Positions 8,584 through 18,000 of a stretch of DNA of 64,000 nt are shown here, piece after piece. Below the pieces are notes generated by a model. It was given only the letters and a program-made list of their open reading frames with translations. It did not search any database and was not told the DNA's origin. The DNA comes from CAZAZQ01 sp964489705 (GTDB lineage: Bacteria > Zixibacteria > MSB-5A5 > GN15 > FEB-12). A program made the translations under genes and the position numbers. How positions within the stretch are numbered: position 1 is the stretch's first letter; each line of letters starts with the position of its first letter. The stretch lies in contig CAZAZQ010000009.1 of the NCBI GenBank assembly GCA_964489705.1, forward strand, positions 62,001 to 126,000, in the 5' to 3' direction.

Positions 8584-10758
8584 ATGAGAAATATCATAAT
8601 GAGTATTCTGTGCTTTGTCGCCTTTGGGGCTGTGGGGTATTCATCCGCTTGGGCGGCGGAAGACCAAATTTCCCAAGTTCGTATCCAAGAAATGACCAAA
8701 CAGCAATATCTGACGATGGCAAAGATGGGGCTCGACATTATCGAAGTCGTGGGGAATGAATTTCGCGTGCTTGCCAAACCCGGCGATATTCAAGTGCTGG
8801 AAAGTGCCGGGATTCCTTTTATTATCGAACAGCCCGACATAAAAGCCTTCTACAAATCCCGTTACCGGGAAGGAGAAACGATGGGTGGATTTCGGACGTA
8901 TTCCGAAATTGTCGCCTACCTGGACACCTTGACATCGACCTATCCGGATATCACAACGGACAAATTTTCCATCGGGACTTCTCTGGAAGGACGGGACTTA
9001 TGGGTGGTGAAAATTTCCGACAACCCTGACGTGGACGAGGACGAGCCGGAAATCCTCTACATTTCCCTTATCCATGCCCGTGAGCCTTGCGCCGGAGAAG
9101 CGGTGCTCCACTTGATGGAACATTTCCTTTCCAACTACGGTACCGACTCGCTCATAACTGCACTGGTTGATAACCGCGAACTGTACTTCCTGCCGGTGCA
9201 GAACCCCGACGGCTACGTCTACAACGAGACGACCGATCCGACCGGCGGCGGTATGTGGCGGAAGAACCGGCGGGACAACGGCGACGGCACGTACGGGGTC
9301 GATCTCAACCGCAATTACGGTTTCCAATGGGGATATGATGATATGGGTTCTTCGCCGACCACTTCAAGGGAAACGTACCGCGGCACGGCTCCTTTTTCCG
9401 AACCGGAAACAAATCACGTGAAGAATTTCATTCTCTCCCGTCATTTTTCCATTATTCATAATTTCCATACCTACTCCAACCTGGAGCTTTGGCCCTACGG
9501 TTTCGACAGGTTTTTTACTCACAAAGAAGATTTCTTTGAAGTGTTGGGAGATTCTTTGACCCAATACAACGGATACCATCCCGAAATCGGCTGGACATTG
9601 TACCCGGTCAACGGCGGCTCCGACGACTGGGCGTGGGGAGATACGATTTCCAAACCGCGGATTATTTCTTTAACCTGCGAAATCGGTGGTTACGACGACG
9701 GCTTTTGGCCCGATCCGAGCCGGATTCCGACTTTGGTGGAAGAGAATGTTTGGCCTAACGTCTTTTTGGCAAAAATTGCGGATAATCCGTTTGTTCTCTC
9801 GCCGCCCGAAACGCCGGTCGTTAGCTGTCCTGATTCCTCCGAAGGAGATTACACGGTCAGTTGGCAGGTGGCGGATACCATCAATCCGCCGGTTTCCTAT
9901 CGCCTCTATGAGCTGACCGGCAAGCAGACGGTTACCGACGATGCCGAGCAAGACCACGGTTACTGGGAAACCGCCCGTATGGCGTTGACTACCGATCGGA
10001 GCCACTCCGGGAGCTCCTCCTGGTTCTCCCAAAGCGCAAATCGCGCGCACCATTGGCTGGTATCAACCACTCCGTATACGGTCAAGCCGGGCGATTCGCT
10101 GCGGTTCTGGATATGGTATGCCATTGAGCAGGATTGGGATTACTTCTATGTCCAGCTTTCGACCGACGGCGGCTACACGTACGTCAATCTGGCAAATGAC
10201 CTGACGACTAACGACAATCCCAACGGCACCAATTTGGGCAACGGTATCACCGGCTCTTCCGGCGATTGGGTATATGCCAAATTCGACCTTTCCGCCTATG
10301 AAGGACAGCAGGTGATGTTCCGGCTGGCTTATTATACGGACGATTACTATACCGAAGAAGGGGTTTATCTGGACGATATCGAGAATATCGATGTCTTTGG
10401 TTCCGAGGTCCTTATCGCTTCGGGAGTGACCGATACTTTCCACACCTTTACCGGCAAGCCGACGGGAGAATATTGGTACCGCGTCGCGGCGGTCGATGCG
10501 CAAAACCAAATGAGCAGGCGTTCCCCGCTGGCGTATACAAAGGTGTACCAGGCGATACTATACGGTGATGCCGACGGCAGCGGCACCGTCAACGTGGCGG
10601 ATGTCACCTACTTGGTAAATTATCTTTTCAAGGGCGGTCCTGCGCCCAATCCTTTGGAATTGGGTGATGCCGATTGCAGCGGGACGATAAATGTCGCCGA
10701 TTTAACCTTCTTGATTGACTACCTTTTCAAAGGCGGACCCGCTCCCGATTGCCCGTAA
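8584..10758 (+). CDS. Secreted M14 zinc carboxypeptidase with dockerin-like tail
   Basis: About 724 residues. A signal peptide (MRNIIMSILCFVAFGAVGYS) is followed by a propeptide and an M14 peptidase domain. Zinc ligands and active site are visible: HAREPCAGE (HxxE), the GVDLNRNYGFQWG substrate-binding motif, the third zinc ligand in HNFHTYSNLELWPYG, and the catalytic Glu in TCEIGGYDDG. A beta-sandwich region follows (DDAEQDHGYWETA...YLDDIENIDVFG, MAM/immune-inhibitor-A-like). The tail has two Ca-binding dockerin-type repeats GDADxSGTxNVADxTxL ending KGGPAP. The start at 8584 has AAAGGTG upstream. It likely degrades extracellular protein or peptides; the dockerin may mediate attachment. Confidence 0.92.
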   Translation: MRNIIMSILCFVAFGAVGYSSAWAAEDQISQVRIQEMTKQQYLTMAKMGLDIIEVVGNEFRVLAKPGDIQVLESAGIPFIIEQPDIKAFYKSRYREGETMGGFRTYSEIVAYLDTLTSTYPDITTDKFSIGTSLEGRDLWVVKISDNPDVDEDEPEILYISLIHAREPCAGEAVLHLMEHFLSNYGTDSLITALVDNRELYFLPVQNPDGYVYNETTDPTGGGMWRKNRRDNGDGTYGVDLNRNYGFQWGYDDMGSSPTTSRETYRGTAPFSEPETNHVKNFILSRHFSIIHNFHTYSNLELWPYGFDRFFTHKEDFFEVLGDSLTQYNGYHPEIGWTLYPVNGGSDDWAWGDTISKPRIISLTCEIGGYDDGFWPDPSRIPTLVEENVWPNVFLAKIADNPFVLSPPETPVVSCPDSSEGDYTVSWQVADTINPPVSYRLYELTGKQTVTDDAEQDHGYWETARMALTTDRSHSGSSSWFSQSANRAHHWLVSTTPYTVKPGDSLRFWIWYAIEQDWDYFYVQLSTDGGYTYVNLANDLTTNDNPNGTNLGNGITGSSGDWVYAKFDLSAYEGQQVMFRLAYYTDDYYTEEGVYLDDIENIDVFGSEVLIASGVTDTFHTFTGKPTGEYWYRVAAVDAQNQMSRRSPLAYTKVYQAILYGDADGSGTVNVADVTYLVNYLFKGGPAPNPLELGDADCSGTINVADLTFLIDYLFKGGPAPDCP

Positions 10759-10840
10759 CGGAGGAAAACTCTTATGCTTATGGGAAAAGGTCGGTTATTG
10801 TCGCCGACCTTTTTCGCTCTCAGTCAAGAAATTTAATCTG

Positions 10841-10869
10841 TTGACAAAGTAAACGTTGCGTCATTTATT
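10841..10869 (+). promoter_or_regulatory. Probable promoter
   Basis: TTGACA (10841-10846), 17-bp spacer, TTTATT (10864-10869), ahead of the barrel gene that starts at 10951. Confidence 0.5.
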
Positions 10870-10950
10870 GCGTCCTGTACATAACGAGGAAATCGGTCGG
10901 TGTGCCGTGTGAAAGAGAACAGAAGAAGGATAATCTTTGAGGATAGAGGA

Positions 10951-11610
10951 ATGAGAAAGAAATCTATTATTATCGCTCTCCTGGTGTTGGTTGCTTTCAG
11001 TGTAACTGCTTTTGCCCAGGAAGAAGAAGGTCGTGATATTGTTGAGCTTTATTTCTCCGGTGGAATGGGTATCCCCGGCGGCGGTTTGACGGATTGGACG
11101 ACCGGCGGGTATGACCGTGCCGCCAAGACCGGCTACGATTTAAGCTTGGGCGCCGGCTTTTTTTTGAAACCCACTCTTATTTTGGGCTTTGACTTTACCT
11201 ACACCCAGTTTGGGATTGAAAATAACGGTGAACAGGCGAATCATCATCACCGCTTGTTTACTCCCAATCTTTACCTCAAGTATTCTTTCGAGGGCGAGTC
11301 GAACTGGGCGCCGTATCTCAAAGGGCAAGTCGGGGTAGATAACCCGAAATTTTCCACCTTCGTTACCAACGAGGCGGGAAATCGTTTTAGAGAGCTCTCA
11401 TACGGTCCCGCGCTGATGTTTGGCGTAACGGCGGGAATTTTTTATTACAGCTCGTACTACAGCGGGTTGTACTTGGAAGCCGGTTACCGGCATTCCTTTA
11501 CCAAAGAGGTGACCGGAACCTATCAGGATACCGAGTATACTTTCGGTGAGAACATCAACTACTTGGGAATCAACCTCGGTATTCGGGTACTGTTCGGCAC
11601 CGGCGAATAG
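10951..11610 (+). CDS. Outer-membrane beta-barrel protein
   Basis: About 219 residues. A signal peptide (MRKKSIIIALLVLVAFSVTA, cleaved near AFAQ) is followed by an acidic stretch and alternating aromatic/polar strands such as VELYFSGGMGIPGGG, ILGFDFTYTQFGIENN and YLGINLGIRVLFG, as in small OmpA/OmpW-like barrels. The final strand ends in LFGTGE rather than a terminal Phe. The start at 10951 follows GAGGA, while upstream in-frame ATGs would disrupt the signal peptide. The exact family is not recognised. It is a single gene with its own promoter and a terminator at 11634. Confidence 0.75.
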   Translation: MRKKSIIIALLVLVAFSVTAFAQEEEGRDIVELYFSGGMGIPGGGLTDWTTGGYDRAAKTGYDLSLGAGFFLKPTLILGFDFTYTQFGIENNGEQANHHHRLFTPNLYLKYSFEGESNWAPYLKGQVGVDNPKFSTFVTNEAGNRFRELSYGPALMFGVTAGIFYYSSYYSGLYLEAGYRHSFTKEVTGTYQDTEYTFGENINYLGINLGIRVLFGTGE

Positions 11611-11633
11611 ACGGAAAAGAGAGAAATATGAAG

Positions 11634-11660
11634 AAAAACCCGTCGAAGCGGCGGGTTTTT
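11634..11660 (+). terminator. Rho-independent terminator
   Basis: AAAAACCCG (11634-11642) pairs with CGGGTTTTT (11652-11660). It ends the barrel gene and also separates it from the rpmB promoter. Confidence 0.8.
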
Positions 11661-11686
11661 CTTGTCCGAAAAGCCGCAGATAGTGC

Positions 11687-11715
11687 TTGCTTTTTCCGAA
11701 AGAATGTAGTATAAA
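11687..11715 (+). promoter_or_regulatory. rpmB promoter
   Basis: TTGCTT (11687-11692), 17-bp spacer, TATAAA (11710-11715), giving a leader of roughly 40 bases before the rpmB ATG. Confidence 0.7.
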
Positions 11716-11760
11716 GAAAAACTTTGCAAAAAAAGAAGCAAAGAAAGAACGAGGCAAAAG

Positions 11761-11982
11761 ATGTCGAAAGTATGTGAAATATGCGGGAAGAAGCCGATGT
11801 TCGGCCACAACGTTTCCCATGCCCATAACTTGACGAAGCGGAGATGGTATCCCAATCTTCAGACCGTCCGAGCGCGGGTAAACGGGCAGACCAAGCGGAT
11901 TAAGGTTTGTACCTCCTGCTTGAAAGCCGGGAAAGTTGTCAAAGCCGTCCGCATCAAGAAGACCGACCAAGCAACCGCATAA
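11761..11982 (+). CDS. rpmB: 50S ribosomal protein L28
   Basis: 73 residues. It starts MSKVCEICGKKPMFGHNVSH, followed by the conserved RRWYPNLQ and the C-terminal VKVCTSCLK-like stretch (here IKVCTSCLKAG). The two CxxC pairs mark the zinc-binding type of L28. It is a single-gene unit with a strong promoter and its own terminator, rather than being paired with rpmG. GAGG precedes the start. Confidence 0.97.
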   Translation: MSKVCEICGKKPMFGHNVSHAHNLTKRRWYPNLQTVRARVNGQTKRIKVCTSCLKAGKVVKAVRIKKTDQATA

Positions 11983-12033
11983 TTCCGGGGGGCGGGCGGG
12001 GTTTCCGTTTCTTCCCCTAATACCGGTCGTATC

Positions 12034-12060
12034 AAACCGCTTTTTATGAGCGGTTTTTTT
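12034..12060 (+). terminator. rpmB terminator
   Basis: AAACCGCT (12034-12041) pairs with AGCGGTTT (12049-12056) and is followed by a T-run. Confidence 0.85.
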
Positions 12061-12127
12061 CTTGGGATTTGTGGGGGACGCCACCGCTTCCGATGGGAAA
12101 TGGTGCAAAAGTGTTCCGTATCCCTTC

Positions 12128-12679
12128 TTACCAGTCGATGCCTTTTTGGGCGAGGATGCCTTGTTGATACGGGTGCTTGATTTCCTTCATTTCGGTGACC
12201 ATGTCGGCTTCTTCTTGTAACCACTCGGGAGCGTCTCGTCCCGTGATAACCAGATGCTGGCGGGAAGAACGAACGGACAGAAGTGTTCGAACCTCCTCTT
12301 CGGTAACCAGCCCCAACCGAAGGGCGACATTGAGCTCATCAAGGATTATCAGAGGGTAGTTACCGGATTCGAGCTTTTCTTTGGCGAGGGCAAGCCCCTT
12401 TTGGGCGGCGCGGCGGTGTTCATCGAAGCTTTTGGTGTCATCGACAATGCCCACGAAACCTTCTCCGATGACGTGCAGCTCGACGTTGGGTTGGAGGCGT
12501 TTGAGTCCTTCCAGTTCGCCGTACTTCCAGCTTCCTTTGATAAACTGAATCAGGCAGATGTTCCAATCATAGCCGACGGCGCGGACACACATTCCCAAAG
12601 CGGCGGTGGTTTTTCCTTTTCCGTTGCCGGTATAGACGATTAGAAGTCCTTGCGCGGCGGCTTCGTCCGGTTGGGTCAT
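12128..12679 (-). CDS. cobO: Corrinoid adenosyltransferase, CobO/BtuR type
   Basis: Adds the 5'-deoxyadenosyl group of ATP to the cobalt of reduced corrinoids, making coenzyme B12 forms. 183 residues, near the usual length. The P-loop TGNGKGKTTAALG at about 17-29, the IQFIKGSWKYGE motif, and LIILDELNVAL plus LVITGRDAPEWL are all conserved in the family. GGAGG lies 10 bases before the ATG at 12679. No other cobalamin genes are nearby, so it probably serves salvage of imported corrinoid. Confidence 0.95.
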   Translation of the reverse strand: MTQPDEAAAQGLLIVYTGNGKGKTTAALGMCVRAVGYDWNICLIQFIKGSWKYGELEGLKRLQPNVELHVIGEGFVGIVDDTKSFDEHRRAAQKGLALAKEKLESGNYPLIILDELNVALRLGLVTEEEVRTLLSVRSSRQHLVITGRDAPEWLQEEADMVTEMKEIKHPYQQGILAQKGIDW

Positions 12680-12734
12680 GGTCGGTTATCCTCCATGTCA
12701 TGGGTACGGGGCACTTTCATTTTCTCCTGGATGG

Positions 12735-12763
12735 AAAGTAATTCCCCTTTTCCGGAAAGTCAA
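12735..12763 (-). promoter_or_regulatory. cobO promoter
   Basis: Minus-strand TTGACT (12758-12763), 17-bp spacer, TACTTT (12735-12740). No B12-riboswitch consensus is visible in the short leader. Confidence 0.55.
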
Positions 12764-12790
12764 CGCTGGTGCACGAGCAAGAAAGGAAAC

Positions 12791-12817
12791 AAAAAACCCG
12801 CTGGCTCAGCGGGTTTT
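12791..12817 (-). terminator. Terminator of the TolB-like gene
   Basis: AAACCCGCTG (12794-12803) pairs with CAGCGGGTTT (12807-12816). The T-run on the minus strand corresponds to A12791-12796. Confidence 0.85.
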
Positions 12818-12841
12818 CGGAGATAAAATTTTCCACCTCTG

Positions 12842-13855
12842 TCAGTGCGACCACGCCGGGAACTTGTCCGAGCCGGGTCCGGTCAGGCGGTGGGCTTTGG
12901 CGCCGGTCAGGTCGGTAATCCAGATTGAGCCGTCCACCGTCGAAAAGGTTATCCACTTGGAGTCGGGAGAAAACGAGGGTGCGACGGTATTCAAGTTGGT
13001 CGCGGGAGGCGGCGAGAATACGAGAAATCTTTCCTTCAAGTCGGGAGTTACAATGTATAAGCCGCCATCGTCCATGCTGTTGTTGACGTAGGCGATCCAT
13101 TTCCCGTCCGGTGACCACGAGGGCGCCACGCAGCCGGAGTTCAGCTTCGACAGTTCTTTGATGGAATCCATCGGCAGGTTGATTTCTTCAGGGCTGAGTA
13201 CGACCATCCCCTGCTGCTTTTGCTTGTAGACCACCACGCAGGCGATGTCCCCCTTGGCGTTCATGGAGGGAGCGATAAGAAATTCCGTCGCGCCTTCCCA
13301 GTCATCGCGGAGGATTTTCACATGGTCGCCGTTCGGGTCCATGGTGCAGAGTTGGTAATTCGGCTCGAAGGCGTTGACGCGGTTGGCGTTCATATCTTGA
13401 ACGAAGATGATGGACTTTCCGGTGACGTTCATCTCCGGCGAGCGGCTGCCCATGTTGTAAGTGAGCGCTTCCCAGTACAGGGTATTGCTGTGGTAGGCGG
13501 AGTCAAGCACGGCAATGAAAATGTCATACAACTTGCGGAAGCCGCCGCTCATATCGGGAGTTTGGAAATTGAGCTTGCCTGAGCGGGTATAGTAAATCTT
13601 TTTCCCGTCCAGAGACCAGGTGATTCTGCCGTCGGCGTTGACCGACTCGCAAATGAGTTGCTGGTTGTCGCCGTTGGCATCCATAATCCAGAGGTTTCCG
13701 TCACGAATGAACGCAATCCGTCCCGTCGGATTCCCGATAGTGCCCGCTCGGTCGGCAGGCAGTTTTTCCGCCGAGAAGGAAAGCGCCGGAAGAAGCAGAA
13801 GACCGACAAGGACAAACACTAACTGGTACGTTTTCAGCATGTTCGTTTCTTTCAT
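12842..13855 (-). CDS. TolB-like WD40/PD40 beta-propeller protein, exported
   Basis: 337 residues. The N-terminal signal peptide has the hydrophobic core LVFVLVGLLLLPALSFSA. PD40-type repeats follow: GRIAFIRDGNLWIMDANGDN, ITWSLDGKKIYYTRSG, PSWSPDGKWIAYVNN, and PSFSPDSKWITFSTVDGSIWI near the C-terminus. This is the C-terminal TolB propeller without the N-terminal TolB domain, so it is probably a periplasmic binding or scaffold protein and not true TolB. An internal ATG at 13840 is an alternative start with an equally good signal peptide. It has its own promoter and terminator. Confidence 0.8.
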   Translation of the reverse strand: MKETNMLKTYQLVFVLVGLLLLPALSFSAEKLPADRAGTIGNPTGRIAFIRDGNLWIMDANGDNQQLICESVNADGRITWSLDGKKIYYTRSGKLNFQTPDMSGGFRKLYDIFIAVLDSAYHSNTLYWEALTYNMGSRSPEMNVTGKSIIFVQDMNANRVNAFEPNYQLCTMDPNGDHVKILRDDWEGATEFLIAPSMNAKGDIACVVVYKQKQQGMVVLSPEEINLPMDSIKELSKLNSGCVAPSWSPDGKWIAYVNNSMDDGGLYIVTPDLKERFLVFSPPPATNLNTVAPSFSPDSKWITFSTVDGSIWITDLTGAKAHRLTGPGSDKFPAWSH

Positions 13856-13889
13856 CTGTATAGCCTGTTGTTGTTTTTTTCTCTCGCCA

Positions 13890-13917
13890 AAAATAATAAG
13901 AAACGGCGCCGCGTCAA
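13890..13917 (-). promoter_or_regulatory. Probable promoter of the TolB-like gene
   Basis: Minus-strand TTGACG (13912-13917), 16-bp spacer, TATTTT (13890-13895), about 35 bases before the start codon. Confidence 0.5.
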
Positions 13918-13940
13918 CCGAATTACTTCCCCTCGCCCGT

Positions 13941-14798
13941 TTATATCTTGAAGAACCGCTTCACCTCAAACTTGCCCCTGATACCGGAAAAGTTGAGATC
14001 GACTCGGCTTTCCGGGCTTTCGCTGTACGTGGCAACGATTTCTTGGTCATCAGTATTGTACCAGGCAACATTGGTAAAGTTCAAATATAAGTAGCTGACG
14101 TCGAACCCGACACACATATCAAAGAACGGCAGCGGATAATCGACTCCGAGGTTGACCGAAAAGCTGGGGGCAGAGCCTTTGTACGTGGTGTTGGTGCTCG
14201 CCGGAGCGGAGGTCGCCAAGTTCAAGTTTTGGTAGTTATCCCACAGATCCCAGCTCGACTGGTAAAAACCCACTCCGACGCCCAGTCTGAGAGCAAACCG
14301 ATCGAGCAAGTTGCTCTTGTTGGGGGGATTAAGGGCGTAAAATTGCAGCGAACTGGTCACCCCCCAGACCTGCACTTGAGAAACCAAATTTTCGACCGTG
14401 ACGGTTCCGCCCTGAGGAGGGGAATAGGTAAACTCGCCGGATTTGTTAACCCCCATCTTCAGCCAATACTCTCCGCCCAGCGACCAGGCGAATTTTTCTC
14501 CCAGCATCATGCCCAAATCCACCCCGAAAGAACCGGCTTCCCCGATCCAGGGAAGAGTGACATTCGAGAAATGTTGGGTGTTGTAGTCGGCGAACTTGTT
14601 GTAGTCATTGTCCCGGTTGATGCGGTTCATAGTGAAGTTTGTCGCTATCCAGCTTATTTTGCGGGTATGCTTGGCTTGGGTTTTTCTGAGGTACCGATTG
14701 ACAATCTCTTGTTCGGTCTCGTTGGTGGTCGCCGAAACCGATGATGCTCCCGCCAAAAGAACGGCACAAATGGTTGCAAAAGCGATTTTTCCGCGCAT
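13941..14798 (-). CDS. Outer-membrane beta-barrel protein
   Basis: 285 residues. A signal peptide (MRGKIAFATICAVLLAGAS...SA) is followed by a short basic region (YLRKTQAKHTRKISW) and then amphipathic strands rich in Gly, Tyr and Trp (FGVDLGMMLGEKFAWSLGGEYWLKMG; FALRLGVGVGFYQSSW). The C-terminus IRGKFEVKRFFKI is consistent with a last strand. AAGGAGGAG lies just upstream of the ATG at 14798. No family is recognised. A porin or secretion-accessory role is possible, but no partner is evident. It lies downstream of, and in the same direction as, the PFOR gene but beyond that gene's terminator. Confidence 0.7.
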   Translation of the reverse strand: MRGKIAFATICAVLLAGASSVSATTNETEQEIVNRYLRKTQAKHTRKISWIATNFTMNRINRDNDYNKFADYNTQHFSNVTLPWIGEAGSFGVDLGMMLGEKFAWSLGGEYWLKMGVNKSGEFTYSPPQGGTVTVENLVSQVQVWGVTSSLQFYALNPPNKSNLLDRFALRLGVGVGFYQSSWDLWDNYQNLNLATSAPASTNTTYKGSAPSFSVNLGVDYPLPFFDMCVGFDVSYLYLNFTNVAWYNTDDQEIVATYSESPESRVDLNFSGIRGKFEVKRFFKI

Positions 14799-15020
14799 AA
14801 CTCCTCCTTGTTGACTCAGGAAAGATTGTTTTCCCAGATTATCGGAAAAAGAAGCGACTTTCTTGATACGGAAGAACTTGTAAAAGATGACCGGTTCGGA
14901 AGGTGCGGATTCTTTGCCAAGGTCGGCTGCACGGTTGCTGTCGTCCGGCTCAAGCGTAAGGCTGATAGGAAATTAGCGGGCATATGCCGACAAGTCGAGA
15001 AAGCATGGCGATTTTCCGGC

Positions 15021-15052
15021 AAAAAAGAAAGCGGGTGGTTCCACCCGCTTTC
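15021..15052 (-). terminator. Terminator after the PFOR gene
   Basis: GAAAGCGGGTGG (15027-15038) pairs with CCACCCGCTTTC (15041-15052); the minus-strand T-run corresponds to A15021-15026. It is a strong hairpin at the end of the rrf2-dcd-nifJ group. Confidence 0.9.
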
Positions 15053-15081
15053 GTGAAGGTTCGTATCCGATAAAGGGCAAA

Positions 15082-18000
15082 TCAGCCTTTCGCCCAGGAG
15101 TAGTCCATGTTTGCCATCTGCGAGTAAAGATGCCACCGTCGGTCGCAGTCTTTCTGCCCTAGTTCGATGAGCATCTTCGCCCGCTCGGGATCTTTTCCTT
15201 TGAGGGTGCGGAAACGGATTTCCGAGAAAGCATACTCTTCGTAGGAAATGCTCGGTTCTTTGCTGTCGAGCTGAAGCGGGTTTTTTCCTTGTTTAATCAG
15301 CTCCGGATTGTAGCGATAGAGAATCCAGTGTCCGGACTTGACCGCTTTATCTTCCGCTTCCAGTCCGTGCGCCATATCGATACCGTGGGCGATACAGTGG
15401 CTGTAGCAAATAATCAGGGAGGGTCCGTCGTATCTTTCCGCTTCGACCATCGCCTTGACGGTTTGGTTGTGGCTGGCGCCGATGGCAACCTGAGCGACGT
15501 AGACGTTCCCGTACGACATCATCATCAAGCCGAGGTCTTTCTTGGGAAGCGGTTTCCCGGCGGCGGCGAACTTCGCCGTCGAGCCGCGCGGGGTGGCTTT
15601 CGACATTTGCCCGCCGGTGTTGGAATAGACTTCGGTGTCGAGCACCAACAGGTTGACATTGCGTCCGGAAGCGAGGACATGGTCCAAGCCGCCGAAGCCG
15701 ATATCGTACGCCCAGCCGTCACCGCCAACCGCCCAGACCGATTTCTTGACGAGGAAATGGGCGATGTTTTTCAGCGCGGTGACTTTGTCGTTTTCCGTGA
15801 GGGTTTCAAGTTTTTGCTTGAGGGCGTGCACCCGTTCCCGTTGTTTTTCGACGCCTTCTTGCGTGCTCTGGTCGGCTTTGGCGAGCTCGTCGTACATTTC
15901 CGGTACCAGGTCTTTCACCAAGTTGAGGGCATATTCATGGAGCTGGTCGACCGTCAGGCGCATTCCCAGGGCAAATTCGGCGTTGTCTTCGAACAACGAG
16001 TTCGACCACGCCGGACCGAGCCCGTCGGCTCGAACCGTGTACGGGGTGGTCGGAAGGTTCCCGCCGTAAATCGAGCTGCAGCCGGTGGCGTTCCCGATGA
16101 GCGCCCGGTCACCGAAAAGCTGGGTCATCAGCTTGACATAGGGTGTCTCGCCGCACCCGGCGCAGGCGCCGGAGAACTCAAAGAGCGGCTTGACGAACTG
16201 AGAGCCTTTGACCGTCTCAATTTTGAACAAAGCCGGATCCGGGTCGGGCAGAACATTGATAAAGAAATCCCAGTTCTTGCGTTCCCGTTCGCGGATAGGC
16301 GCTTGGAGGGTCATGTTGATGGCTTTCAGCTCGGTCTTGTTGCCTTGCTCGTCTTTTTGGTAAGCCGGGCAGGCGTTCACGCAGATTTCACACCCGGTGC
16401 AGTCTTCGGGAGCGACCTGCAAGGTGTAATACAAGCCTTCAAACTGCTTGGTCTTGGCTTCAATGTATTGGAAATCCTTGGGAGCCTTCTCCAAGTATTT
16501 CTTTTCGTATACTTTGGGGCGAATCGCCGCATGGGGACAAACGATGGAACAAATGTTGCACTGGATGCAGGACTCCTTGTCCCAGACGGGAATGTCGACG
16601 GCGATATTTCTCTTTTCGTACTGAGTCGTTCCGGTCGGGTAGGTGCCGTCGTCGGGGAAAACCGAAACCGGCAACTTGTCGCCGCGCCCGGCGATGATTT
16701 CCGCCGTCACGGTCTTGACGAATTCGGGAGCGAAATCCGGAACGATCGGCGGCATCGAGATACTGCTGGTCACTTCCTGGGGATACTTGACTTCCCGCAG
16801 CGCTTCCACCGCCCCGTCGACTGCGGCGAAGTTCATATTGACGATTTTTTCGCCTTTCGCGCCATAGGTTTTCACGATGGCATCTTTAATCGCCTTGATG
16901 GCTTCTTCTTTCGGGAGAATGTCGGAGATGAGGAAGAAAGCGGTCTGCATAATCATGTTAATACGGGCACCCAACCCCAGTTTCTTCGCCAGCGAAATGG
17001 CGTCGATGACGTAGAACTTCGCTTTCTTCTCGATAATCTGCTGTTGGACCTCCCGCGGAATTTTGTCCCAGACTTCGTCGGGTCCGTACGGGGAGTTCAA
17101 CAAGAAAGTTCCCCCTTCTACCAGCTTGCCGAGCATGTCGTATTTTTCGAGGAAGGAGAAATTATGACAGGCGACAAACTGGGCAGAGGTAATCAGGTAC
17201 GGTTTCTGAATAAGTTTTTTGCCGAACCGGACGTGGGAGATAGTCACCGCCCCGGCTTTCTTCGAGTCGTACACAAAGTAGCCTTGGGCGAAGTTGTCGG
17301 TGTGTTCCCCGATGATTTTGATGGAGTTCTTGTTCGCTCCGACAGTGCCGTCGGAACCGAGCCCGTAAAAGAGCCCGCGGAAGTTTTCTCCTTCGAGGTC
17401 GAAGCTCCAATCCGGCTCCAAGGAGGTGAAGGTCACGTCGTCGGTGATACCGACCGTGAAGTGGTCTTTCGGGGTGTCGAGCTTGAGGTTGTCAAAAACC
17501 GCTTTTGCCATGGGCGGATTGAATTCCGCCGAGCCCAGTCCGTACCTGCCACCGATGACCAGCGGATGAGTAGAGAACGGAGCCAGCCCTTTATCCATCG
17601 CTTCGTTGATGGCGGCTTGGACGTCGGTGTACATCGGCTCACCAACCGCTCCCGCTTCTTTGGTGCGGTCGAGCACGGCGATTTTCTTGACCGTCGCCGG
17701 CAGGGCTTGAATCATCGCTTCCATCGAGAAAGGACGATACAGCCGAACTTTCACCACGCCGACCTTTTCTCCGCGTTTGACGAGTTCGTTGACTGTCTCG
17801 TGCACCACTTCCGCACCGGTGCCCATGACGAAGACAACGTATTCCGCTTCCGGGTGGCCGAAGTAGTCGAACAACTTGTACTGCCGACCGGTCAGGAAAG
17901 CGAACTTGTCCATCGCTTCTTGGACGATGCCGGGGGCGGCAAGGTAGTATTTGTTAATCGTTTCCCGATGTTGGAAGAAAACGTCCGGGTTTTGGGAGGT